Positions 31,285-38,316 of a DNA stretch of 38,316 bases are shown here, piece by piece. Origin of the DNA: a bacterium (GTDB lineage Bacteria; Chloroflexota; Dormibacteria; Aeolococcales; Bog-877); the NCBI GenBank assembly GCA_021827985.1, contig JAKATL010000024.1:1-38316 (forward strand), written 5' to 3'. Below the pieces are notes generated by a model. It was not told the origin of the DNA. It did not search any database and was given only the letters and a program-made list of their open reading frames with translations. Position 1 is the stretch's first letter; each line of letters begins with the position of its first letter. A program made the translations under genes and the position numbers.

Positions 31285-31413
31285 AGTCACGGGGAACAGT
31301 GGCGCTCACGGCCGCGAGACCCCCGCGCCCACCTGGCTCGGTGGCTGCTCTTTAGCGGCCAAGGCCCCTCCGGGCGGGCCGTTACCGGCCCTACAACCTT
31401 TGCGGCTGCTCCG

Positions 31414-31776
31414 GTGAGATTAGGAAGCAGGATTACACGCGGACGCGCTGTTAGTCTTGACACCGCAACACCCCGGAGGCCGGACATCCGCCTAGCGGTC
31501 GTCAACCTGAAAGGTGGGGTCGGGAAGACCACCACCGCACTACACCTTGCGGTTGGGCTGGCCCGCCAAGCCCCAACTCTGCTTGTCGATGCGGATCCTC
31601 AGGGCTCCGCGAGCAGATGGGCACAGCTGGCCCCAGAGCTGCCATGTCGCACTGTGGCCTGCCCATACCCCAACCTTGAGCAGCGCATGCCTGCCCTTGC
31701 CGAGGGGTGGAAGCCTCTGCCTTCGAGCCGCTAGCTGACATCCTCCGGCGCATGGCGCGGCCCCCAGACGAAGCCT
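31414..31776 (+). pseudogene. ParA-family ATPase, internally deleted and frameshifted
   Basis: The first frame gives [29 protein letters not shown] (deviant Walker A), [17 protein letters not shown] and [15 protein letters not shown], a small ParA/plasmid-partition ATPase. It stops at about 107 residues. One base off, the end [22 protein letters not shown] closes at 31776 like a ParA C-terminus. About 100 central residues, including the switch II region, are missing. It would be non-functional. Suggests a former plasmid or integrative element with partition gene. The 31285-31413 stretch before it holds nothing recognised. Confidence 0.65.
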
Positions 31777-31852
31777 GATAGCGACGCCCAAGACGCAACA
31801 TCACACCCGTGCCCTGTGGGTGTCCCAGGTAGGTAGTTTCAGACGCGCGGTC

Positions 31853-31890
31853 GAGATCAAAAAAGGGGGGTACCGTCGTATCTATACCGT
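31853..31890 (+). repeat. Short sequence also found at 16446-16483
   Basis: GAGATC, an A-run and GGGGGGTACCGTCGTATC, matching the 16446 copy with a few changes. Here it merges downstream into sequence shared with the recombinase leader at 27525-27558. Confidence 0.4.
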
Positions 31891-31901
31891 GGTTGGCGCC
31901 A

Positions 31902-32010
31902 CTATCTGGAGATTCCATCGAGTTCACTGGTGCCCGTCGTCGGCTACTCTGCGCGTCTCTACCTTGGAGCCCGGCGAGTCCAGCCCCGGGCTGGCCGTCC
32001 AACCCGCCAG
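31902..32010 (+). pseudogene. Fragment of a serine recombinase N-terminus
   Basis: Bases 31902-31971 resemble 27525-27600, including CATCGAGTTCACTGGTGCC before the start. From GTG 31930 it reads VPVVGYS and, after an extra base, RVSTLEPGESSPGLAVQ, i.e. the catalytic-Ser region of a resolvase. Homology ends at about 32010. Nothing else recognised up to the RBS at 32091. Confidence 0.65.
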
Positions 32011-32108
32011 AGGTGCCTATCCCACCTCCGGCGTACCCATCTGCCCATCTCCGTGGATCGTCGCGCTTAAACTGGGGCTTTAGCAGGATCCAAGGAGAGA
32101 GGATCGCC

Positions 32109-32600
32109 ATGCCCACATCCCGGCTCAAGCGGATCCGGTCCCTGCTCTTGGAGCTGCCCCAGCAACTTCGCCTGGCCTACTGCCTGGCCCGCGACCCCCG
32201 CACCCCGGCCGCCTCCAAGGCGGCCCTGGGGGGTGCCCTGGCGGTGATCCTGAATCCGCTGGTGGACATCCCCATGTGGATCCCTGTCGTCGGGCAGATG
32301 GACACAGTGGGGCTGGCCCTGCTGGCGGTCCGGACCTTCAACCTGCAGGTGGACCCGGAGATCAGGGCCGAGGTCGAAGAGCAGATCCGCCTCCGCCAGA
32401 GCGCCTTCGACCGCGACCTGGCTCAGGGCGCGGCCACGGCGCGCCGGCTATCCCAGCTCCTGCGCCGCGCCCCCGGGGCCTCAGGAGCACGCCTGGAGGT
32501 GCCCCCGTCCCCGCCGCCTGTCCCAGCCTGGTACCGTTCCGGGTCGGGGGTTGGGGAGGAGGACGCCCCCATCGCCGCCGGGGCGGCAGCTGAGGAGTAG
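32109..32600 (+). CDS. DUF1232 (YkvA-like) membrane-associated protein
   Basis: 163 residues. LRLAYCLARDPRTPAASKAALGGALAVILNPLVDIPMWIPVVGQMDTVGLALLAVRTF is the DUF1232 core, with a short hydrophobic hairpin and the D-x-P/D-x-h motif around residues 55-75. A charged helix and Pro/Gly-rich tail follow. ATG at 32109 has AAGGAGAG about 10 bases upstream. It ends 5 bases before rplI and may share its transcript. Function unknown. Confidence 0.82.
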   Translation: MPTSRLKRIRSLLLELPQQLRLAYCLARDPRTPAASKAALGGALAVILNPLVDIPMWIPVVGQMDTVGLALLAVRTFNLQVDPEIRAEVEEQIRLRQSAFDRDLAQGAATARRLSQLLRRAPGASGARLEVPPSPPPVPAWYRSGSGVGEEDAPIAAGAAAEE

Positions 32601-32605
32601 AGCCG

Positions 32606-33049
32606 TTGAAGGTCATATTGAATCGGGACGTGGAGGGAACCGGGAAGGCCGGGGACGTCCGTGAGGTCGCCGGCGGGTTCGCCCGCAACTACCTGTTGCC
32701 GCGCCAGCTGGCCCAGCCGGCTCGTTCCCGGGCGGTGGCCCAGGTCCAGGCCCAGCGGGACCGGCAGCGTCGCCGGTTGGAGGCCGAGGTGGTGGCGGCC
32801 CGCGCTCTGGCCGAGCGGCTGAGCAGCCAGGTGGTGGAGATCGCGGCCCGGGCCGGGGAGACCGGGAAGCTCTACGGGGCGGTGGTCAACATCGACGTGG
32901 CCGAGACCCTGGAGGCCCAGCTGGGTGTCCAGCTGGACCGCCGCAAGATCGAGTTTGAGCCGGCTCACGAGCTGGGCGAGTACGAGGCCGTGGTCAGGCT
33001 GCACCCCGAGGTCGAGGCCCGGGTCAAGGTCCGGGTCGTAGGCGCGTGA
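32606..33049 (+). CDS. rplI: Ribosomal protein bL9
   Basis: 147 residues. The bL9 N-terminal domain MKVILNRDVEGTGKAGDVREVAGGFARNYLLPRQLAQPA is canonical; a long connecting helix and the C-terminal domain (GKLYGAVVNIDVAETLEAQ, VQLDRRKIEF, VVRLHPEVEARVKVRVV) are complete. It is a 50S subunit protein binding 23S rRNA domain V. TTG start directly precedes KVILN. Overlaps dnaB by 4 bases (GTGA). rplI-dnaB is a widely conserved order. Confidence 0.97.
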   Translation: MKVILNRDVEGTGKAGDVREVAGGFARNYLLPRQLAQPARSRAVAQVQAQRDRQRRRLEAEVVAARALAERLSSQVVEIAARAGETGKLYGAVVNIDVAETLEAQLGVQLDRRKIEFEPAHELGEYEAVVRLHPEVEARVKVRVVGA

Positions 33050-34416
33050 GCGCCCGGCCGGAGCTCCGGCCGGCCGCGCCGCTGAGGGTCCCCCCCCACA
33101 ACCTGGACGCCGAACGTTCGGTGCTGGGCGCCCTGCTGCTCGACAAGGACCAGATCGGGCAGGTGGTGGGCAGCCTGGAGGCCGACGAGTTCTACCACGA
33201 CGCCCACGCCGCCATCTTCCGGGCCATGCTGAGCCTCTTCTCCCAGGGCACCCCCCTGGACACCCTCACCCTGGCCGACGAGCTGGAGCGGCAGTCGGCC
33301 CTGGAGGCCGTGGGGGGGCTGGACCTTCTAACCTCCCTGGCGGCGGCGGTACCGACCGCCGCCAACGTCGCCTACTACGCCCGCATCGTCCACGGCCACG
33401 CCATCAAGCGGCGGCTGATCCAGGCGGGAGGGCAGCTGGCGGAGCTGGGCTTCGACGAGGCCCTGGACCCCCAGCAGGCGATCGAGGAGGCCGAGCGGAC
33501 GGTGTTCGCGGTGGCTGACCGCGGCCGGCCCAAGGCCGACTTCCAGCCCCTGGGCAAGCAGCTGGTGGCCACCTGGGAGGCCCTCAGCCACGCCTACCAG
33601 CAGGGGGAGGTGAGGTCGGTGACCGGGGTGGCCAGCGGCTTCGGCGAGCTGGACGCCGTCACCTCGGGGTTCCAGCGATCCGAGCTGGTGGTGCTGGCGG
33701 CCCGCCCGGGGGTGGGGAAGACCTCCTTCGCCCTCAACATCGCCCGCAACGCCGCGGTGCGGCGCCAGCACGGGGTCGCCCTCTTCAGCCTGGAGATGAG
33801 TCGCGACACCCTGGTCCAGCGTCTCCTCTGCAGCGAGGCCGGGGTGGACGCCTACCGGCTGCGCACCGGGCAGCTGGGCAGCGACGCCTGGCCCAAGATC
33901 GCCGAGGCGATGGACACCCTGAGCCGGGCCCAGATCTTCATCGACGACACCCCCGGGCTCTCGGTGATGGAGATGCGGGCCAAGGCCCGGCGCCTGCGGG
34001 CGGCGTCCAAGGTCGACCTCTTCATCGTGGACTACCTGCAGCTGATGCGCTCCCAGGGTCGATCGGACTCCCGGGCCCAGGAGGTCTCGGAGATCTCCGG
34101 CGGGCTCAAGAGCCTGGCCCGCGAGCTGGACGTGCCGGTGATCGCCCTCTCCCAGCTCAACCGGGAGTCGGAGCGCCGCACCGACCGGCGTCCCCAGCTC
34201 TCGGACCTGCGGGACTCGGGGAGCATCGAGCAGGACTCGGACATCGTCATGTTCCTCTACCGGCCGGGGATGCACGAGGAGGGGAAGGATCCCGGGCTGA
34301 CCGAGCTGGACATCGCCAAGAACCGCAACGGGCCGATCCGCCGCCTGCAGCTCTACTTCAACGCCGGCCAGACCGCCTTCCGGGACCTGGACCGGGTCCA
34401 CCAGGAGACCGCCTAG
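33046..34416 (+). CDS. dnaB: Replicative DNA helicase DnaB
   Basis: 456 residues, normal length. N-terminal domain: PPHNLDAERSVLGALLLD...FYHDAHAAIFRAM. C-terminal RecA-like domain: GFGELDAVTSGFQRSELVVLAARPGVGKTSFALNIA (Walker A at about 220), VALFSLEMS, LFIVDYLQLM (Walker B), IALSQLNRESERRTDRRPQLSDLRDSGSIEQDSDIVMFLYR. No intein. It unwinds DNA at the replication fork as a hexamer. GTG at 33046 overlaps the rplI stop. Confidence 0.98.
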   Translation: MSARPELRPAAPLRVPPHNLDAERSVLGALLLDKDQIGQVVGSLEADEFYHDAHAAIFRAMLSLFSQGTPLDTLTLADELERQSALEAVGGLDLLTSLAAAVPTAANVAYYARIVHGHAIKRRLIQAGGQLAELGFDEALDPQQAIEEAERTVFAVADRGRPKADFQPLGKQLVATWEALSHAYQQGEVRSVTGVASGFGELDAVTSGFQRSELVVLAARPGVGKTSFALNIARNAAVRRQHGVALFSLEMSRDTLVQRLLCSEAGVDAYRLRTGQLGSDAWPKIAEAMDTLSRAQIFIDDTPGLSVMEMRAKARRLRAASKVDLFIVDYLQLMRSQGRSDSRAQEVSEISGGLKSLARELDVPVIALSQLNRESERRTDRRPQLSDLRDSGSIEQDSDIVMFLYRPGMHEEGKDPGLTELDIAKNRNGPIRRLQLYFNAGQTAFRDLDRVHQETA

Positions 34417-34432
34417 TGCTGCGGGGCCAGCC

Positions 34433-35710
34433 ATGGGAGTGACCATCTGCGTCGGGGGCCAGTGGGGCGACGAAGGCAAGGGGAAGGTGGTGGACCTCCT
34501 CTGCGAGTCGGCCCAGATGGTGATCCGCAGCCAGGGGGGCAACAACGCTGGCCACACCGTGGTCGCCGGAGGCCGCACCTTCAAATTCAACCTGGTGCCC
34601 TCCGGGATCCTCCACCCCGACACCGTCTGCGTCATCGGCAACGGGGTGGTGCTGGACCCCAAGGTGGTGCTGGCTGAGGTGGAGCAGCTGGAGGCGGCCG
34701 GCGCCGACCTGCACAACCTGGTCATCAGCGAGCGCGCCCACATGATCATGCCCTACCACCCGGTGCTCGACCGGCTTGAGGAGTCGGCCCGCGGGGACGA
34801 CCGGCTGGGGACCACCTTCCGCGGGGTGGGGCCGGCCTATAGCGACAAGGTGCGGCGCATCGGGTTCCGGGTGGGGGACCTGCAGAAGCTGCGCTTCCTG
34901 GAGAAGAAGCTGGACTTCGTGCTGCCCCTCAAGAACGAGGTGCTGGTCAAGCTGTACGGTGCCCCGCCGTTCATCGCCTCGGCCATCCTCGAGGAGTACA
35001 CCGACTACGCTAACCGGCTGGAGCGCTTCATCCGGGACCCCTTCCCCGTGGTCCAGGGGGTCCTGGCCAGGGGGGAGCGGGTGATCCTGGAGGGGGCGCA
35101 GGGGACGATGCTGGATCTCGACCTCGGAACCTACCCCTACGTCACCAGCTCCTACCCCTCGTCCGGGGGGGCGCTGGCGGGGGCAGGGATCGGCCCCCGG
35201 GAGGTCACCTCCACGGTGGGGGTGTTCAAGGCCTACACCACCCGGGTGGGGTACGGCCCCTTCCCCACCGAGCTGGAGGGGGAGCTCGCCGAGTACCTCA
35301 GGGAGCGCGGCGTCGAGTACGGCACCACCACCGGGAGGCCCCGCCGGGTGGGCTGGTTCGACGTGCCGGTGGCCCGCTACGCGGTGGGGGTCAACGGGAT
35401 CGACTCCCTGGCCATCACCAAGCTGGACGTCCTGGACGAGCTGGAGCAGGTGCGAATCTGCACCGGGTATCGCAGCAAGGGGAGGGCGGAGGACCATCCC
35501 ATGGCCAACATCTCCCATCTGAAGCACCTGGAGTGCGAGTACCTGGAGCTGCCGGGTTGGCGCACCTCCACCCGCGAGGCTCGCAGCTGGGGCGAGCTCC
35601 CCCCTGAGGCCCGCGCCTACCTGGAGCGAATCTCCCAGCTGGTCGGAGCCCCAGTCGGAATGGTCTCGGTTGGCCCCGAGCGAGATCAGACGGTGTGGGT
35701 CGGTTCATGA
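34433..35710 (+). CDS. purA: Adenylosuccinate synthetase
   Basis: 425 residues, normal length. GQWGDEGKGKVVDLL (catalytic Asp and P-loop-like, about 8-22), GGNNAGHTVV (catalytic His), IGPAYSDK-like GVGPAYSDK, EGAQGTMLDLDLGTYPYVTSS, GRPRRVGWFDV and TKLDVLD are all present. It converts IMP, Asp and GTP to adenylosuccinate in AMP synthesis. ATG at 34433 lies 16 bases after dnaB. Its stop overlaps the next start (ATGA). Confidence 0.98.
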   Translation: MGVTICVGGQWGDEGKGKVVDLLCESAQMVIRSQGGNNAGHTVVAGGRTFKFNLVPSGILHPDTVCVIGNGVVLDPKVVLAEVEQLEAAGADLHNLVISERAHMIMPYHPVLDRLEESARGDDRLGTTFRGVGPAYSDKVRRIGFRVGDLQKLRFLEKKLDFVLPLKNEVLVKLYGAPPFIASAILEEYTDYANRLERFIRDPFPVVQGVLARGERVILEGAQGTMLDLDLGTYPYVTSSYPSSGGALAGAGIGPREVTSTVGVFKAYTTRVGYGPFPTELEGELAEYLRERGVEYGTTTGRPRRVGWFDVPVARYAVGVNGIDSLAITKLDVLDELEQVRICTGYRSKGRAEDHPMANISHLKHLECEYLELPGWRTSTREARSWGELPPEARAYLERISQLVGAPVGMVSVGPERDQTVWVGS

Positions 35711-36975
35711 GGCGGATCCTCACGGCGGTGGCGCTGGCGGCGCTTGCCGGCCTTTGCCTCGCCACCCCAGCCCTGGCCCAGTCCCCGGCCTGGACTCCCC
35801 TGACCGGCCTCCAGCTCAAGGGCAAGGGGCCGGCCGAGGTGTGGGGGCTGGCGGCCAACCCCACCGACACCCAGCAGCTGCTGGCGGCCACCAGCCGGGG
35901 GGTCTACAGCAGCCAGGACGGGGGGCAGAGCTGGTCCTCGACGGCGATCCGGAGCTGGACCTGGCAGGTGGCCTACGCCCAGGGGCAGGCCTTCGCGGCC
36001 ACCGAGACCCGGGGGATCTACCGCAACTCCGGCTCCGGGTGGGTCCAGGACAACCTGGGGCTGGGCAGCCTGGACGTTCGGGCCATCGCCACCTCACCCA
36101 CCGCCGTGGTGGTGGGGACCAACTCCGGGGTGTACGTGAGCGGGACGGGCCTGGGCTGGCAGCCGGCCGGGCTCCCCGGAGTGAGCATCAGCTCGGTGGC
36201 GATCCTCTCGGCCAGCCCGCTCTCGGTGATGGCCGGCTCCGACAGCCAGATCTCGTCCACCAACCTCTACATGAACGGGGCGGCGGCGACCTCCAAGGCC
36301 TGGCAGGCGGTCACCGGAGCCGACCCCCAGGGGGCGCCGGTGTTCGCCATCGGGGTGGGCCCGCTGGCGCGGGGCGCCTCGGCCGCTCCGGTGCTGGTGG
36401 GCACCCTGAAGGGGCTCTTCTCCACCACTGACGGGGGATCCAGCTGGCAGCAGGTGAACCTCGCGGACGGGGCCCTCTGGACGGTCAACACCATTTCCTT
36501 CGATCCCCTCAACCCCGGCGTCGTGTATGTCGGCGGGGACAACGGGGGGAGCAGCGGGGGCGGGATGCAGCGCAGCGTCAACGGCGGTTCCAGCTGGGCG
36601 CCGTACCAAGATGGGCTGCCGGCCACGGACGTGACCGGTCTCCTGGCCGAGCCGACCAACCCGGTCACGGTGCTGGCTGCCGTCTGGCGGCCGGTGGCCC
36701 AATCCGGAACGGCCGCCAAGCTGGTGGACACCTCCGCGCCGGGCCCGGTGCCCCTCCAACCCTCCTCGGCCACCAGCCCCATCCCCATCAGCCCCCCGCC
36801 CACCCCGGCGGCCACCCCCACCCCCGCGCCTCACCCCCACGGTCAGGGTTCCTCACTTCAGATCCCGGCCTGGGCGCCTCCGGCGGCGGCGGCAGTGGTG
36901 GTGGTGCTGGTGGTAGCTACAGTTATGGCACTGAGGCGCCGCCGGGAGCGCCTGGATGCGGAGGCCCCACCGTGA
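35707..36975 (+). CDS. Secreted beta-propeller protein with C-terminal membrane anchor
   Basis: 422 residues. A signal peptide (RRILTAVALAALAGLCLATPALA, probable cut after ALA) precedes BNR/Ycf48-like blades: GVYSSQDGGQSWSS, GIYRNSGSGWVQ, GVYVSGTGLGWQPAG, GLFSTTDGGSSWQQV, GMQRSVNGGSSWAPY. A Pro/Thr linker (about 335-375) leads to one hydrophobic helix (about 388-410) and a basic end RRRRERL. So it is exported and anchored by its C-terminus. ATG overlaps the purA stop. Role unknown; possibly surface scaffold. Confidence 0.85.
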   Translation: MRRILTAVALAALAGLCLATPALAQSPAWTPLTGLQLKGKGPAEVWGLAANPTDTQQLLAATSRGVYSSQDGGQSWSSTAIRSWTWQVAYAQGQAFAATETRGIYRNSGSGWVQDNLGLGSLDVRAIATSPTAVVVGTNSGVYVSGTGLGWQPAGLPGVSISSVAILSASPLSVMAGSDSQISSTNLYMNGAAATSKAWQAVTGADPQGAPVFAIGVGPLARGASAAPVLVGTLKGLFSTTDGGSSWQQVNLADGALWTVNTISFDPLNPGVVYVGGDNGGSSGGGMQRSVNGGSSWAPYQDGLPATDVTGLLAEPTNPVTVLAAVWRPVAQSGTAAKLVDTSAPGPVPLQPSSATSPIPISPPPTPAATPTPAPHPHGQGSSLQIPAWAPPAAAAVVVVLVVATVMALRRRRERLDAEAPP

Positions 36976-37436
36976 TTCCGGAACTGGAAACCCCGCGCCG
37001 ACGGCTCTCCTCACTGGGCCTCGTGCTCCCCGAGGCGCCCCAGCCGGTGGCCAGTTACCGCCCCTACGTGCTCTCGGACGGGCTGCTGGTCACCTCCGGT
37101 GTGCTGCCCCGCCGGGACGGCAGGGTGATCACCGGTCGGCTCGGGGAGTCCACCACCGTGGACCAGGGGGTGGCGGCAGCCCGCGAGGGGGCCCTGGGGC
37201 TGCTGGCCGCCCTGGAGTCGGCGGTGGGGCTGGACCGGGTCCGTCAGCTCCTCCTGCTGACGGTCTACGTTCGCTGCGCCCCGGACTTCGCCCGCCAACC
37301 GGAGGTGGCGGACGGCGCCTCCAAGTTGCTCTCCGAGGTCCTCGGGCCTGCTGGCAATCACGCCCGGGTGGCGGTGGGGGTGGCCGAGCTTCCGCTCGAG
37401 GCCTGCGTGGAGCTCCAGCTCACGGCCCGCGTCTGA
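36972..37436 (+). CDS. RidA/YjgF-family protein (YjgH-like subgroup)
   Basis: 154 residues: RRLSSLGLVLPEAPQPVASYRPYVLSDGLLVTSGVLP, then LLAALESAVGLDRVRQLLLLTVYV and HARVAVGVAELPLEACVELQL. The Arg in HARVAVGVAELP is at the position of the catalytic Arg105 of RidA. The N-terminal extension and GRLGES region fit the subgroup annotated as RidA-like endoribonuclease or enamine deaminase. GTG overlaps the preceding stop (GTGA). Probably removes reactive imines or enamines. Confidence 0.92.
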   Translation: MIPELETPRRRLSSLGLVLPEAPQPVASYRPYVLSDGLLVTSGVLPRRDGRVITGRLGESTTVDQGVAAAREGALGLLAALESAVGLDRVRQLLLLTVYVRCAPDFARQPEVADGASKLLSEVLGPAGNHARVAVGVAELPLEACVELQLTARV

Positions 37437-37450
37437 CCCCGTCCTCGGGG
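37437..37450 (+). terminator. Short hairpin after the RidA gene
   Basis: CCCCG-TCCT-CGGGG starts immediately after the stop codon; 5-bp stem, no T-run. Confidence 0.3.
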
Positions 37451-37472
37451 ACTCAGGCGCACATCCATTCGC

Positions 37473-37478
37473 TATACT
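37473..37478 (+). promoter_or_regulatory. -10 box of ABC ATPase gene
   Basis: TATACT, identical to the box at 7769, ends 8 bases before the TTG at 37487. Confidence 0.5.
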
Positions 37479-37486
37479 CGGGCACC

Positions 37487-38290
37487 TTGTCTCCAACCGC
37501 TATGCCCACCGGCGCCCCGGCGGTGGAGGTCTCCGCCCTTCGCCGCACCTACCGCACCACGGTGGGCGCGGTGCGCCGCCGCCGGCTCGAAGTGGAGGCT
37601 GTCCGAGGGATCGACCTCTCCATCGCGCCGGGCGAGCTGTTCGGACTGCTCGGCCCCAATGGGGCCGGCAAGACAACCACCATCCGGGTGCTCTGCACCC
37701 TGCTGCTGCCCACCTCGGGGCAGGTCAGGGTGTTGGGTCTGGATGTGGTGCGGGACGCCCGGGAGGTCCGGCGCCGGATCGGCTACGTCTTCGGCGGAGA
37801 CCGGGGCCTCTACGACCGCCTCAGCGCCTACGACAACCTCCGCTACTTCGCCGAGCTTTACGCCCTGGAGCCGCGTCGCATCCGGGCCCGGATCGGCGAG
37901 GTGCTGGAGGTCGTCGGGCTCTCCGGCCGGGAGCGCGAGCGGGTGGAGGGGTACTCCCGGGGCATGCGGCAGCGGCTCCACCTGGCGCGGGGGCTGCTCC
38001 ACGATCCTGAGGTGCTCTTCTTCGACGAGCCCACCATCGGGGTGGACCCCCTGGGGGCCCGGGAGGTGCGCCAGATGATCTCCAACCTGCACGATCTGGG
38101 CAAGACCATGCTGCTCACCACCCACTACATGTTCGAGGCCGACAGCGTCTCTGCAACTCTAAGCGACTCTGAGCGGGGCGTAGCCGAGTGCCCTGGGGCC
38201 GAAGTCGCCACGAGGGACGACCGCGGTGGCATGGGCGTTGCGGTGGAAGCCGCGCCCGAGGGACACCCATCTGGGCCGGTGCCCAGGTGA
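37487..38290 (+). CDS. ABC transporter ATP-binding protein, 3' part replaced
   Basis: The first ~220 residues are a normal ABC-2-type exporter ATPase: Walker [18 protein letters not shown]-loop region [19 protein letters not shown], signature [21 protein letters not shown] (SRGMRQ in place of SGGQ), Walker [14 protein letters not shown], and H-loop [12 protein letters not shown]. After HYMFEADSV (about 38147) the sequence loses all similarity, where D-R-I-A-V-I would be expected, and runs 45 unrelated residues to a stop at 38290. Most catalytic motifs are present but the C-terminus is lost. Start TTG 37487 (leaderless) or ATG 37502. The expected permease gene is outside the window. Confidence 0.85.
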   Translation: MSPTAMPTGAPAVEVSALRRTYRTTVGAVRRRRLEVEAVRGIDLSIAPGELFGLLGPNGAGKTTTIRVLCTLLLPTSGQVRVLGLDVVRDAREVRRRIGYVFGGDRGLYDRLSAYDNLRYFAELYALEPRRIRARIGEVLEVVGLSGRERERVEGYSRGMRQRLHLARGLLHDPEVLFFDEPTIGVDPLGAREVRQMISNLHDLGKTMLLTTHYMFEADSVSATLSDSERGVAECPGAEVATRDDRGGMGVAVEAAPEGHPSGPVPR

Positions 38291-38316
38291 GGCCGAGCAG
38301 GGTTGCGCACTGGTGT
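38148..38316 (-). mobile_element. Probable end of an inserted element
   Basis: Begins where the ABC ATPase frame is broken. Near the junction the minus strand has three similar units, AGAGTCGCTT, AGAGTTGC and AGAGACGC (38175-38147), and a GGGC/GCCC hairpin (38177-38194), resembling the structured ends of IS200/IS605/IS607-type elements. TCGCTTAG is the reverse complement of CTAAGCGA at the left edge. A minus-strand frame enters from the right edge and stops at about 38160; its identity is not recognised. Confidence 0.4.

Noticed and set aside
36956..37480. Forward frame extending the ABC ATPase upstream through the RidA gene
   Set aside because: Product in this part is Gly/Pro/Arg-rich and out of frame with the clear RidA protein; ABC signatures start only after 37487.
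38160..38316. C-terminus of a TnpB nuclease on the minus strand
   Set aside because: The frame has no clear CxxC zinc motif or final RuvC Asp; identity cannot be claimed although the position would fit.

Overview
The window is very GC-rich, with many GTG and TTG starts, dense same-strand gene packing with 1-4 nt stop/start overlaps, and many genes that begin 6-8 bases after a TANNNT box with no ribosome-binding site (probable leaderless mRNAs). The core genes (ychF, rplI-dnaB-purA, a CCA/poly(A) polymerase, nfo, a ROK kinase) and the ArsA-p23 / M50 protease / SPFH set suggest an environmental high-GC lineage of the Chloroflexota, 'Ca. Dormibacterota' or Actinomycetota type. That placement is inference; no rRNA or tRNA gene was seen to settle it.

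Layout. 1-63: start of a MerR/IS607-type DNA-binding gene running off the left edge. 151-7739: housekeeping and envelope genes (DEAD-box helicase, HAD phosphatase, YchF, a PASTA protein, a frameshifted membrane protein, a shortened prenyltransferase/squalene-cyclase-like protein, an NfeD-type OB domain next to an SPFH protein, a tail-anchored low-complexity protein). 7781-13980: a tight forward run (ArsA/Get3-like ATPase with p23-like tail, small helical protein, M50 site-2 protease, Nudix, Na/Ca exchanger, lipoprotein, endonuclease IV, ROK kinase). 13994-16366: divergent IclR regulator and CCA-adding enzyme with a palindromic operator between them.

16700-32100 is accessory DNA. It holds five toxin-antitoxin pairs (AbrB/VapC, Phd/RelE, HicB/HicA twice, Xre-MbcA/RES), a conjugation-type operon (DUF4913-like protein, VirD4/TraG coupling ATPase, small protein), a SWIM zinc-finger protein, a GT51 transglycosylase, a secreted-repeat lipoprotein, a BNR-repeat membrane protein, two VOC proteins, small zinc-ribbon proteins, at least three broken serine recombinases and an internally deleted ParA. 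Repeats and single-base frameshifts are frequent. 32109-37436 returns to core genes: DUF1232 protein, rplI, dnaB, purA, an anchored beta-propeller protein and a RidA homologue. At 37487 an ABC-transporter ATPase begins, but its 3' part is replaced from about 38147 by unrelated sequence, probably an inserted element.

Most notable: three toxin genes (RelE, HicA, RES) appear to start with CTG in a CTGA overlap with the antitoxin stop, while several of the partner antitoxins look leaderless. This suggests toxin synthesis depends on weak, coupled initiation. Both window ends may lie inside copies of one IS607-like element.
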